IMG/VR virus record: IMGVR_UViG_3300037119_008262
Location: 1 to 21,630 of that record
Origin: a virus
Length of the DNA stretch: 21,630 nucleotides
Direction: 5' to 3' (one strand)
How positions within the stretch are numbered: the first letter of the stretch is position 1; the number at the start of each line of letters is the position of its first letter. Position numbers and translations under genes: made by a program. Below are positions 1-6,651 of the stretch, piece after piece. The notes under the pieces were generated by a model, which worked only from the letters and a program-made list of their open reading frames with translations, had not been told where the DNA came from and ran no database searches.

Positions 1-94
1 TGGCATCATTGCAGGAAGCAACAAAATATTAAACACCTTCCCCGAAATCGCAACCCTGCTCGAATTGGTTTACGTTCATAAAATACTTGATTAA
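1..94 (+). CDS. C-terminal fragment of an unknown protein cut by the window edge
   Basis: An open frame enters from the left edge (first full codon at 2) and ends at TAA 92-94, giving about 30 visible residues that finish with VYVHKILD. No motif can be recognised in so short a piece. Its stop overlaps the ATG of the next gene by one base (TAATG), the same junction type seen throughout this operon, which supports a real gene. The function is unknown. Confidence 0.55.
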   Translation, partial: GIIAGSNKILNTFPEIATLLELVYVHKILD

Positions 95-402
95 TGGAAG
101 AAATAAAATACGGCCAGTTATGGGCAAGACATAGCGAACTGGTTGAAGCCGATCAGGTCGGGAAGTATCGGGTAAACTTCGAAGGATTGAAAAAGGCAGT
201 CGAGGAAGCTATGCGTATCCAGCAGCCCAACGAACAGCCGGTTGAGCAGAAGGAGAATGAAGTAGCGATTATAAGGTGGTTAAGAGAAGAAGGATGGGAG
301 CCTCGAAATCATACTGGCTGGGCAAAGAATGCAGACAATGAGTCCTATTATTTAACCGACAAGGAAATTTGGAACGAATACCAAAAACAAAACAAACGAT
401 GA
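94..402 (+). CDS. Hypothetical protein, 102 aa
   Basis: Encodes a 102-residue, charged and apparently soluble protein with many Glu and Lys residues and no signal peptide or membrane segment. The N-terminal half looks helical, and the C-terminal half contains REEGWEP and the aromatic stretch ESYYLTDKEIWNEYQK. The ATG overlaps the upstream TAA by one base, and its own TGA (400-402) overlaps the next ATG (399), so it is translationally coupled on both sides. I do not recognise the family. Its place ahead of the terminase genes is typical of small, poorly conserved phage genes. Confidence 0.7.
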   Translation: MEEIKYGQLWARHSELVEADQVGKYRVNFEGLKKAVEEAMRIQQPNEQPVEQKENEVAIIRWLREEGWEPRNHTGWAKNADNESYYLTDKEIWNEYQKQNKR

Positions 403-806
403 CACCTGAAGTTCTTTTAATTCCCCGATACAAATGTATTGCGCCGATCCCGTTCCAGCCTTTTCCGGACATGTATAACGTAGATGATATATTCACTGAT
501 AACGGTAAGACGGCTGTTCTAAATCAGCATGGTGATCCTGTATGTGTTGTTGAATGGGAGAAATACCCCCACCTGTTCCAGCCATTACCCTGGTGGAGCG
601 ATCGGAAGGTTGAGGAAATGCCGGAGTTTGTAAGGTGTATTAAAACGCCTGATCAAATTATACAGCCCGGCGAAGTGCTTAAAGTGAATTGGCATCGCAC
701 AGGAGAGGGCAAGGTTGAAAATGGACAATGGGTTTTCTGTTATACAAATTGTTACGAACCTGCCACCCTCGCGGAATACGAACAATGGAAACAATCAAAT
801 AAATAA
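399..806 (+). CDS. Hypothetical protein, 135 aa
   Basis: I chose the ATG at 399 because it forms an ATGA overlap with the preceding stop. An in-frame ATG at 369 would overlap the upstream gene by 34 bases. The protein is rich in Pro, Trp and Tyr (for example HLFQPLPWWSDRK) and looks like a compact beta-rich soluble domain. It includes the stretch TPDQIIQPGEVLKVNWHRTG. There is no signal peptide or membrane segment. The family is not recognised, and the function is probably accessory. Confidence 0.7.
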   Translation: MTPEVLLIPRYKCIAPIPFQPFPDMYNVDDIFTDNGKTAVLNQHGDPVCVVEWEKYPHLFQPLPWWSDRKVEEMPEFVRCIKTPDQIIQPGEVLKVNWHRTGEGKVENGQWVFCYTNCYEPATLAEYEQWKQSNK

Positions 807-812
807 GTAAGG

Positions 813-1016
813 ATGAAAAAGCTATATTATCAATTAAGTGACGGCGCAGATGTTTCAAAAATAGTCATGGAGCTATCAGGGGCCATGACCTGGATCGAGG
901 AAGATATGAAAGAATATCCACCAGACACGCCAGAAGATGATTTACCTGAATATACTATTACCCCATTGTGGTTAACAGATGACGAATTTAATAACCTTCC
1001 TGAAGCTGAAATTTAA
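813..1016 (+). CDS. Hypothetical small acidic protein, 67 aa
   Basis: A 67-residue acidic protein with a dense run of Asp, Glu and Pro in the middle (KEYPPDTPEDDLPEY). A GTAAGG stretch sits directly before the ATG, one of the few places here with a purine-rich ribosome-binding-like sequence. It lies 6 bases after the previous stop and 5 bases before the next start, so it belongs to the same operon. No family is recognised. Strong acidity in a small phage protein can indicate a DNA mimic or inhibitor, but nothing here shows that directly. Confidence 0.65.
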   Translation: MKKLYYQLSDGADVSKIVMELSGAMTWIEEDMKEYPPDTPEDDLPEYTITPLWLTDDEFNNLPEAEI

Positions 1017-1021
1017 ACCCC

Positions 1022-1234
1022 ATGAACCCACTACACACCCGCAAATTACAATCGGCGCTAATCGAGATAGGCCACCAGGTCGAGAAGGATACGGCAGCGC
1101 CAGGAGTACCGCAATTGAGATCCCTGGCAGATAGTTTTTTTATTGCGCTTGAACTGGGAAACGAAATTCAGCAACGTAAGGCGGCGAAGGAATTGTTGGC
1201 AGGGGTTGTTAAGTGGGAGATGGAGAGGTTGTAG
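1022..1234 (+). CDS. Hypothetical helical protein, 70 aa
   Basis: A 70-residue protein that looks wholly alpha-helical, with two amphipathic stretches (residues about 5-20 and 30-68) separated by a Pro/Gly turn. It has no cysteines, signal peptide or membrane segment. It starts 5 bases after the preceding stop, in line with the operon. The function is unknown. Confidence 0.6.
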   Translation: MNPLHTRKLQSALIEIGHQVEKDTAAPGVPQLRSLADSFFIALELGNEIQQRKAAKELLAGVVKWEMERL

Positions 1235-1260
1235 GGGATAGGTAAATATAAATCAATTTT

Positions 1261-1815
1261 ATGCAAAAGATAATATCACTATTTCAAAGGAATTACGATG
1301 GCGACCGACTGGTCAGAAACGAAGTAACGCCCGGTGCCGAATGGGTTATAAATGGCGAAGGTATCGCTACCCGTAAATGGGACGGGACGTGTTGTATGAT
1401 AAGAGATGGCATCCTTTACAAGCGCTACGATGCGAAGAAAGGGAAAGCGCCGCCTGCCAAGTTTATCCCGGCGCAAGATCCAGATCCGGTTACCGGTCAT
1501 TGGCCGGGGTGGTTGGAGGTTACTACAGCTAAAGAAGATCGCTGGCATAATGAAGCCTTTCTGAATACCGATTTCGGGTCACTCAGTTATGATGGAACAT
1601 ACGAATTGGTTGGGCCAAAGATTAACGGCAATAAAGATGGTTTTGAAAAGCACCTACTTATTGCACATAGCGATAGTATTATCACCGGCGCTCCAATAGC
1701 TTTCGATGGCCTAAAAGCTTGGTTTGCGGAGATGGACATCGAAGGCATCGTCTGGCATCATCCAGATGGCCGCATGGTAAAGATCAAGAAAAAAGATTTC
1801 GGATATAAATGGTAA
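1261..1815 (+). CDS. RNA ligase, RLIG1-like (nucleotidyltransferase superfamily)
   Basis: This is a probable ATP-dependent RNA ligase that would seal broken RNA ends through a covalent lysyl-AMP intermediate. The motifs appear in the expected order: motif I KWDGT at residues 39-43, with Lys39 the predicted nucleophile and two cysteines following; a motif III-like DGTYELVGPK at 111-120; motif IV EGIVW at 161-165; and motif V VKIKKKDFG at 173-181. The KxDGTCC form and the DPDPVTGHWPGW stretch (73-84) resemble the vertebrate RLIG1/C12orf29 type and its bacterial relatives more than T4 Rnl1 or Rnl2. At 184 residues it is close to a bare catalytic core. Phage RNA ligases often repair tRNAs cut by host anticodon nucleases, but no partner kinase is visible here. 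A DNA or capping role is less likely. Confidence 0.75.
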   Translation: MQKIISLFQRNYDGDRLVRNEVTPGAEWVINGEGIATRKWDGTCCMIRDGILYKRYDAKKGKAPPAKFIPAQDPDPVTGHWPGWLEVTTAKEDRWHNEAFLNTDFGSLSYDGTYELVGPKINGNKDGFEKHLLIAHSDSIITGAPIAFDGLKAWFAEMDIEGIVWHHPDGRMVKIKKKDFGYKW

Positions 1816-1825
1816 ACAATGTTCT

Positions 1826-2059
1826 ATGAAAGCCAAAACTGTACGACTGGGGAGCCTGGGGTTGATGGAGGAGTTTAAGATTCCGGGGGAGAAGACTGTT
1901 TATAGGACGATAACTTATGCGCCGTCGGTATGCGAGACCCGAGGTAGCCGGTGGGTATTAAATCTTACTACCAATACCGCGAGATGGTTTTACTGTACGG
2001 AGAGGGTTTCCACGTGGAACCTATTAATTGAATTTTCAGAAAAGACTGAAGAAATGTAA
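1826..2059 (+). CDS. Hypothetical protein, 77 aa
   Basis: A 77-residue basic, beta-rich protein with several Trp, Thr and Arg residues (for example NTARWFYC), without a signal peptide or membrane segment. It starts 10 bases after the ligase gene and ends 14 bases before the terminase small subunit. No family is recognised. Confidence 0.55.
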   Translation: MKAKTVRLGSLGLMEEFKIPGEKTVYRTITYAPSVCETRGSRWVLNLTTNTARWFYCTERVSTWNLLIEFSEKTEEM

Positions 2060-2073
2060 CTTTATGGTTGCAT

Positions 2074-2598
2074 ATGGATGAATTAACCCCGAAAATAAAA
2101 CGGTTTTGCGAGGAATACATCAAAGACCTCAACGGAACTCAGGCTGCAATTCGGGCTGGGTATAGCCCAAAGACCGCTAATGAGCAGTCATCTCAACTCT
2201 TAGCAAAGCTTAATGTAAAAGATTTCATAGCCGAGTTAAAACAATCATTATCAACTAAGAATGAAGGACTTGCGCAGCAGGTAATTGACGAACTTAAGAA
2301 ATTGGGGTTCGCAAATATTCATGATTATATAGATACGGGCAATGAAATAAAGGACTTGACCACCATTGATAGAGATAAAGTGGCTGCGGTTGAATCAATT
2401 AAAAAAACTGTAACGGAATTTAATGGCGGTGGCGAATCCTCCGGTAAAAAAACAAGTATTCAATTCAAGCTATACGATAAAATTTCAGCCCTTGAAAAGC
2501 TCGGTCGCCACCTGGGCATATTCGAATTAGATAACCAGCAGAAAGCCCCTGTAATCAACGTAAACATTACGGATGATGACGAACCAGATAACGGTTAA
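2074..2598 (+). CDS. terS: Phage terminase small subunit
   Basis: This protein recognises phage DNA and hands it to the packaging motor. The N-terminal segment is diagnostic: LTPKIKRFCEEYIKDLNGTQ followed by AAIRAGYSPKTANEQSSQLL is the classical Terminase_2 helix-turn-helix region (residues about 4-45). The middle and C-terminus are helical and end in an acidic tail (ITDDDEPDNG), as usual for the part that contacts the large subunit. I prefer the ATG at 2074 over the in-frame TTG at 2068. At 174 residues the length is normal. The 3' end overlaps the large-subunit start at 2573 by 26 bases, indicating coupled translation. Confidence 0.92.
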   Translation: MDELTPKIKRFCEEYIKDLNGTQAAIRAGYSPKTANEQSSQLLAKLNVKDFIAELKQSLSTKNEGLAQQVIDELKKLGFANIHDYIDTGNEIKDLTTIDRDKVAAVESIKKTVTEFNGGGESSGKKTSIQFKLYDKISALEKLGRHLGIFELDNQQKAPVINVNITDDDEPDNG

Positions 2599-3907
2599 TA
2601 TCCCAAAGAAAGCATTTCTTCCATGCTATCATCATCTATTAAAATCAGAGGCCCACATTGATTTTTATTGGGGAGGGCGAGACAGCGGTAAGTCACAGGA
2701 TATTGCGCAGCAGTTAATTAAAGACTGCTTAAGCCTTCCTTACTTCAAATGCATGCTGATCAAAAAAACCTTTAATTCGATTAAAGAAAGTCAATGGGAA
2801 ACTATTAAAAACATCTGTGAGAATTGGGGGGTCGATCATCTATTTACTTTCAAGGTCGCTCCCCTGACGATTGAGTGTGTAAATGGTAATAAGTTCCTGG
2901 GGAGAGGCTGCGACAATCCGCAATCAATTAAATCCACCCGTAACCCATCGCACAGCTGGATCGAAGAAGGAAACCAGCTTACATTAGATGACTTTATTAC
3001 TGTAACAACCACATTGCGAGCCAATAACGCGAAAGTAAAGCAACGGGTTTCGTTCAATCCGGAGTTTGGAATTGATTTCGAGGAGCATTGGTTATGGAAG
3101 AACTTTTTTGCTGGCAAAGATCCAAATGGTAGTTACAGCTGGGATTTGCAATTGCCATCTGGAAAGGCTTTTCAATACACCTATACTTCAACCCATACGA
3201 CATATAAAAGTAATCCAAAGGTAAGCCCCGAGCGTATCGCCTTTCTCGAAATGTTGGCTAATATCGACCCGTATTATTACCGGGTTTTCACATTGGGGCT
3301 GCCAGGTAGGCGAAAGAATAACTCACCATTCATATTTGCCTTTGACAGGGCAAAGCACTTAGGGCCAACGACGTGGAATCGATCGTACGAAACGATGGTT
3401 TCTTTTGATTTCAACAAATCGCCTATCACTGCATCAATATGGCAGTGGTATGATTATCACTTGTATGGAATTGAGTGTATAAAGCTGGATAGTAGTGATA
3501 TATACGCCCTTTGTGATTATATCCTGCTACATTACCCGGGCGCCCTTTGGATGGTTACTGGGGATGCTACAGGCCAAAATACCACAGCCCTGGTACAGGA
3601 CAATGCCAATTTTTACACTGTCATTAAGTTAAAACTGAATCTTGGTATTAGTCAATTAAAGGTGCCAACGGTCAACCCAAGATTAAAAGAGAACCAAGTG
3701 CTGGCCAACGCTGTCTTGGCAATGGTTAAGGTAACTATCGATCCAGTTAAGTGCAAAACCCTGGTATTTGATTTCGAAAATGTGCGTGTTTTACCGGATG
3801 GAACTATTCAAAAGCAGGACCGAGATGATCCGGCCCAACAGGCAGATGTTTTAGACACCTACCGATATTTATGCAATATGTTCTTCAAATGGGTTCTCAA
3901 ACAATAG
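2573..3907 (+). CDS. terL: Phage terminase large subunit (packaging ATPase and nuclease)
   Basis: This is the motor that pumps DNA into the prohead and cuts it. The N-terminal ATPase has a Walker A at residues 34-41 (GGRDSGKS), a Walker B-like HSWIEEGNQ near 127-135 with the catalytic Glu pair 131/132, and an SFNP coupling-type motif at 160-163. The C-terminal RNase H-like nuclease shows acidic residues in place: Asp279 in VSFDFNK, Asp331 in VTGDATGQN, and Asp425/Asp428 in QQADVLDTYRY. At 444 residues it is full length for the Terminase_3/6-type family. An alternative start at 2576 is equally possible because the gene begins ATGATG. Confidence 0.95.
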   Translation: MMTNQITVNIPKKAFLPCYHHLLKSEAHIDFYWGGRDSGKSQDIAQQLIKDCLSLPYFKCMLIKKTFNSIKESQWETIKNICENWGVDHLFTFKVAPLTIECVNGNKFLGRGCDNPQSIKSTRNPSHSWIEEGNQLTLDDFITVTTTLRANNAKVKQRVSFNPEFGIDFEEHWLWKNFFAGKDPNGSYSWDLQLPSGKAFQYTYTSTHTTYKSNPKVSPERIAFLEMLANIDPYYYRVFTLGLPGRRKNNSPFIFAFDRAKHLGPTTWNRSYETMVSFDFNKSPITASIWQWYDYHLYGIECIKLDSSDIYALCDYILLHYPGALWMVTGDATGQNTTALVQDNANFYTVIKLKLNLGISQLKVPTVNPRLKENQVLANAVLAMVKVTIDPVKCKTLVFDFENVRVLPDGTIQKQDRDDPAQQADVLDTYRYLCNMFFKWVLKQ

Positions 3908-3952
3908 TTTCAATAAATTCAATCTTTTCTGAAATTCCTGTAACTTTAGTTC

Positions 3953-4549
3953 ATGGAATGCAATTCATGCTTTCAGGATTATTTAGCCAAATGTAACCTG
4001 GCAATTCAGGTTTACGCCCAATTGGCGCCTCTTTCTGACTACAGGTGGATCATTACCGACAAGTTCGGGAATAAATATCAAGGTGAATTCACCACTGACG
4101 CCAATGGTTTCTGGGTAATACCAGTTGACGAGTTGCCGAGTGGATTACTTACCCAGTATTCCGGCGAATTCACGCTTCAGGTGCAGGATGCAGGATGTAA
4201 GCCGGTTAAGTTCAAGGCGGCCCAGGAATATGATTGCATTAGCTTCACCGTCAAAGGAGGCACATACGAGAAAGATACGATCGGTTGCGACTTCAGTTGT
4301 ACGCCGGCGGCTGGCAGTCAAACTCAATTATTTCCATTTATAAACGATGACGAGATAACGATACCATGGACTTCCGGGTTATTGACCTCATTTGGAAATA
4401 ACCCCGTGATCCAGGTTTTTCATTTAGTATCCGGCACAACCTATCAATTGGTTGATGTGGCAATTCAGGAGGTGTTTACTGATGGAGTTCTTACTTCGAT
4501 TATCGTATCAAATGCTGGTCCTGCGGATGGCTATATCTTGGTATCATGA
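3953..4549 (+). CDS. Probable virion protein: Ig-like N-terminus plus shared C-terminal beta module
   Basis: A 198-residue protein in two parts. Residues 1-115 look like an Ig-like beta-sandwich (DYRWIITDKFGNKYQGEF, then DANGFWVIPVDELP) with seven cysteines including the N-terminal CNSC and a closing CDFSC. Residues 120-198 (LFPFINDDEITIPWTSGLL through AGPADGYILVS) match the module that forms the whole of the next protein and the C-terminus of the protein at 12362-13111. A 45-base gap precedes the gene. Cysteine content and position between terminase and tail genes suggest an exposed structural protein, decoration or major tail component. The exact role is unknown. Confidence 0.7.
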   Translation: MECNSCFQDYLAKCNLAIQVYAQLAPLSDYRWIITDKFGNKYQGEFTTDANGFWVIPVDELPSGLLTQYSGEFTLQVQDAGCKPVKFKAAQEYDCISFTVKGGTYEKDTIGCDFSCTPAAGSQTQLFPFINDDEITIPWTSGLLTSFGNNPVIQVFHLVSGTTYQLVDVAIQEVFTDGVLTSIIVSNAGPADGYILVS

Positions 4550-4782
4550 GTTGCTGCGCCCCCACCATAATACCATTCTTCAATACCGCCACTACTACGG
4601 TAGCCTACGGCCCTTCGTTACAATCGCAGTATGGGCCGGTTCCGAACGTGAACGTGAGTTATTGGGATGGTACGAAATATGTGGCAGCGGGCATAATGAC
4701 GCAGGTGAAGTTTGATTATCCTGTGACAAGTATAGTCATCGATCACGGTGGGTCGGCAACAGGAATTATAAAAATTGGCTAA
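4546..4782 (+). CDS. Stand-alone copy of the shared beta module, 78 aa
   Basis: A 78-residue protein consisting almost entirely of the module seen at the C-termini of the proteins at 3953 and 12362. Conserved landmarks are PTIIPFFN, LQSQYGPVPNVNV, WDGTKYV and IDHGGSATGIIKIG. By eye it aligns without major gaps to the 12362 protein and more weakly to the 3953 protein. It begins MSCCAP. The start overlaps the preceding stop as ATGA. The pattern suggests a small beta-rich structural subunit or decoration protein, with no known enzyme function. Confidence 0.7.
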   Translation: MSCCAPTIIPFFNTATTTVAYGPSLQSQYGPVPNVNVSYWDGTKYVAAGIMTQVKFDYPVTSIVIDHGGSATGIIKIG

Positions 4783-4783
4783 T

Positions 4784-5089
4784 ATGAGCGGAATAAGCGG
4801 ATGTAACCTAAAAATACCAGACAAGCCATTTGACGCATGCTCGCCGGGTCCGGCTAGGGAGTCCGATATCACAATTGAACAAAACAACCCAAGGGAATTG
4901 AAGGTCACCAAAGTTATTTATAACTATAAAGCCAAAACGGAAAAGCAAATAAAGGAATCAATACAGTTGGAGATTGATACTTTTCTGAGAGATTGGTCAT
5001 CTTATAAGTTCGTAAACTCGAAAAGTCATTTTAATGGAATGGGTGGCCTCGAAATGGTATTATATTTTGAATTGAAACAGCAATCATGA
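4784..5089 (+). CDS. Hypothetical protein, 101 aa
   Basis: I chose the ATG at 4784, one base after the previous stop, over the in-frame TTG at 4775. The N-terminal 35 residues are Pro/Gly/Cys-rich and look flexible. Residues 40-101 look like a small alpha/beta domain: strand (KVTKVIYNYKA), helix (EKQIKESIQLEIDTFLRDW), then two strands ending EMVLYFELKQ. This outline is reminiscent of small Cse60-like domains seen in phages, but the resemblance is weak. The gene ends in an ATGA overlap with the next one. Confidence 0.6.
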   Translation: MSGISGCNLKIPDKPFDACSPGPARESDITIEQNNPRELKVTKVIYNYKAKTEKQIKESIQLEIDTFLRDWSSYKFVNSKSHFNGMGGLEMVLYFELKQQS

Positions 5090-5454
5090 GTGATTCAAAA
5101 ACATCATCTGGCGGCGTTGGCTTTGCCGGTCTTTTAACAATCGCCTTCATTGTATTGAAATTATGCAAGGTCATTGACTGGTCATGGTGGTGGGTAATAA
5201 GTCCGATATTAATCAGTATTGGGTTATGCTTATTGTTGTTAGGCGGTGTTATTATTTATGATTTATGGGCATCTTATAGACGAAAGATATATTTTGAAAA
5301 ACGCATCGAACACCACAAATCGACTACAAACGAATTGCGGGATAGATACAATGATCTTACAAAAAACGTAAGCGAAGGGATTAACGCACATAGCAAATGG
5401 CAAGAACGATTAGACGAAATGCGTAAACAACAAGCCAAAGGAAAAGTCAATTGA
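5086..5454 (+). CDS. Membrane protein, transmembrane fragile-X-F-like, 122 aa
   Basis: Two closely spaced membrane segments are visible, at about residues 10-30 and 33-60, joined by the short aromatic turn DWSWWW. They are followed by a basic residue cluster (SYRRK) and a hydrophilic, probably coiled-coil tail (residues 65-122). The pattern GFxGLLTxxFIVLKL followed by VIDWSWWWV is the one usually annotated as transmembrane fragile-X-F protein in phages. Role unknown; holin, superinfection exclusion or membrane anchoring are all possible. It starts in an ATGA overlap, and its stop overlaps a TTG start. Confidence 0.7.
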   Translation: MSDSKTSSGGVGFAGLLTIAFIVLKLCKVIDWSWWWVISPILISIGLCLLLLGGVIIYDLWASYRRKIYFEKRIEHHKSTTNELRDRYNDLTKNVSEGINAHSKWQERLDEMRKQQAKGKVN

Positions 5455-5768
5455 TCACCCAAATCATCATAATCGCCCTACTCGTTTTGTCCATCCATTA
5501 CACGATGCAGCCAGATGAGATATTCGGTAAGCTCGGCGATTGGCTGGAAGATCATTTGCCTGATGTTATTCACCCGGCCGTATTCGCGTGTAACGTTTGC
5601 ATGGCGCCGCATTACGGAGGTATTCTTTACTGGCTGATCCCATGGCACCATGAACTATGGCAATGGCCGGTTGTGGTTGTCGGGGCGATGGGGGCGAATA
5701 TAATTGTAAACAAATGGAGCCATGAAAAATGTGAAACCAAGAAAGATGCTGAAGCGAAAAAAGAATGA
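5451..5768 (+). CDS. Small membrane protein with CxxC motif, 105 aa
   Basis: The TTG start at 5451 overlaps the preceding TGA by three bases. Residues 2-17 form a hydrophobic N-terminal anchor, and residues 71-88 form a second hydrophobic segment. Between them is a CNVCMAPHYGG motif (Cys47, Cys50) followed by WLIPWHHELWQW, where histidines and cysteines could bind a metal or form a disulfide. The C-terminus is highly charged (KKDAEAKKE). Small membrane proteins with this CxxCMAP signature recur in Bacteroidota phages as I recall, but their function is not known to me. Confidence 0.65.
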   Translation: MITQIIIIALLVLSIHYTMQPDEIFGKLGDWLEDHLPDVIHPAVFACNVCMAPHYGGILYWLIPWHHELWQWPVVVVGAMGANIIVNKWSHEKCETKKDAEAKKE

Positions 5769-5775
5769 GGGGATA

Positions 5776-5895
5776 ATGGCTTATTTCGATAGGTGGTCAA
5801 AGCAACCAATTGATATAACCAGCCCAGCGCCTACGGGGGTCGGGCCTATAGTTATTTCATCGAGACTTTACCAAAAGATCAAAGAACTTAAATGA
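5776..5895 (+). CDS. Small ORF, 39 aa
   Basis: ATG 5776 to TGA 5893-5895 encodes 39 residues, starting MAYFDRWSKQPIDIT and ending YQKIKELK. Support comes from a purine-rich GAGGGG just upstream (5767-5772), a spacing of 7 bases after the previous stop, and an ATGA overlap with the next gene at 5892. It fills what would otherwise be a 120-base hole in a gene train with almost no gaps. The function is unknown; it could be a small virion or membrane-proximal peptide. Confidence 0.55.
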   Translation: MAYFDRWSKQPIDITSPAPTGVGPIVISSRLYQKIKELK

Positions 5896-6119
5896 GCTAT
5901 GAACAAACCATATCATCATTCGGCTTCTATCCATCCGGTGCATGTGATTGCGGCGGTGTCAGAAACGACAAATACCGAAACGGCCCGTATTTAATCTATA
6001 TCCGCAAAACGAAGAATCAATTTAAAATAAAACGGAAGAACGAAGTGGTTGTTCCTTTAAAAAGTTTGGATGAATTGGAGAAAGCTCTTCAGGAAACGTT
6101 TCCGCAGCCGGTTGCTTGA
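5892..6119 (+). CDS. Hypothetical protein, 75 aa
   Basis: A 75-residue basic protein with a CDCGG motif near the N-terminus (Cys18, Cys20), a Lys/Arg-rich centre (IYIRKTKNQFKIKRKNE), and a short C-terminal helix (LKSLDELEKALQETF). The start overlaps the 39-residue gene as ATGA. It precedes the tail chaperone genes. The family is not recognised. The basic centre would suit nucleic acid or virion contacts, but this is only inference. Confidence 0.6.
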   Translation: MSYEQTISSFGFYPSGACDCGGVRNDKYRNGPYLIYIRKTKNQFKIKRKNEVVVPLKSLDELEKALQETFPQPVA

Positions 6120-6132
6120 TGGTCGTTATAAA

Positions 6133-6651
6133 ATGGTTGAAGCATTTCAATTAGGCGGCACGACTTATTACATGTTTGATCAAACGGCTGAAGTACCGAC
6201 CGGGCGCATGCTGGCGGCATTAGCGGTGTATGCTGAGATGGAAATGAAGGTTGATAAAGCATACCTGGAACTGCACACAAAGGCCATGGAGAAGCTACTG
6301 AGCGATCCGAAGAAGATCAGTATTATGTATATCGCTCAGTTAAACCTGAACCTTAAGGAGCGCCTGGAGCTTATGCCGTTACCGGACTTCGTTTATAAGC
6401 TGGCCAGTGTAATATTTTTTGACAACACCGAAAGCCCGTATTCATATTCATTTGATTATAATAAGAAGAAGATTGAGCAGTGGAAGAAGTCTGGCGACAC
6501 TCTGGATTTTTTTTTGAGCAGGCTGTCCAGCGAATTGATACCGTCCTTAATGCCTGCTACCGGAAACACAAAAATGTTTTTTCAGGTAGCCGAGCAGGTC
6601 GCCGGAATACACCTAACCGATCTTACAAAAATATTGTCAGCAAATCAGTAG
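6133..6651 (+). CDS. Tail assembly chaperone (gpG-like), 172 aa
   Basis: This is probably the short form of the tail assembly chaperone that coats the tape measure during tail building. The inference rests on position (directly before a tape measure gene), size, a helical C-terminal half, and the overlapping second frame that follows, as in lambda G/GT. The ATG at 6133 is preferred; a longer in-frame start at 6070 would lie deep inside the previous gene. Residues 1-60 contain GGTTYYMFDQ and a long helix, and residues 75-105 contain LNLNLKERLELMPLPDFVYKL. A nine-T run interrupts the frame at 6507-6515. I recognise no strong sequence signature of the family. Confidence 0.7.
   Translation: MVEAFQLGGTTYYMFDQTAEVPTGRMLAALAVYAEMEMKVDKAYLELHTKAMEKLLSDPKKISIMYIAQLNLNLKERLELMPLPDFVYKLASVIFFDNTESPYSYSFDYNKKKIEQWKKSGDTLDFFLSRLSSELIPSLMPATGNTKMFFQVAEQVAGIHLTDLTKILSANQ
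6507..6516 (+). promoter_or_regulatory. Candidate -1 ribosomal frameshift slippery site
   Basis: Nine T residues followed by G. In the chaperone frame the codons are GAT TTT TTT TTG, so both T-TTT-TTT and T-TTT-TTG are ideal X-XXY-YYZ heptamers for a -1 slip. The site falls inside the only interval (6477-6651) where the two frames overlap. Confidence 0.65.

Noticed and set aside
2057-2064. TAACTTTA, repeated at 3941-3948, as a Bacteroidota -7 promoter box (TAnnTTTG)
   Set aside because: The last base of the box does not match, no convincing -33 element is present, and the second copy is only 4 bases from the start codon. The shared 10-mer TGTAACTTTA may be coincidence.
4784-5089. Assignment of the 101-residue protein to the Cse60 family
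   Set aside because: Only the secondary-structure order is similar; no defining residues could be recognised.
5086-5454. Naming the two-segment membrane protein a holin
   Set aside because: No endolysin or spanin gene is adjacent, and the long charged tail is not typical of a simple holin.
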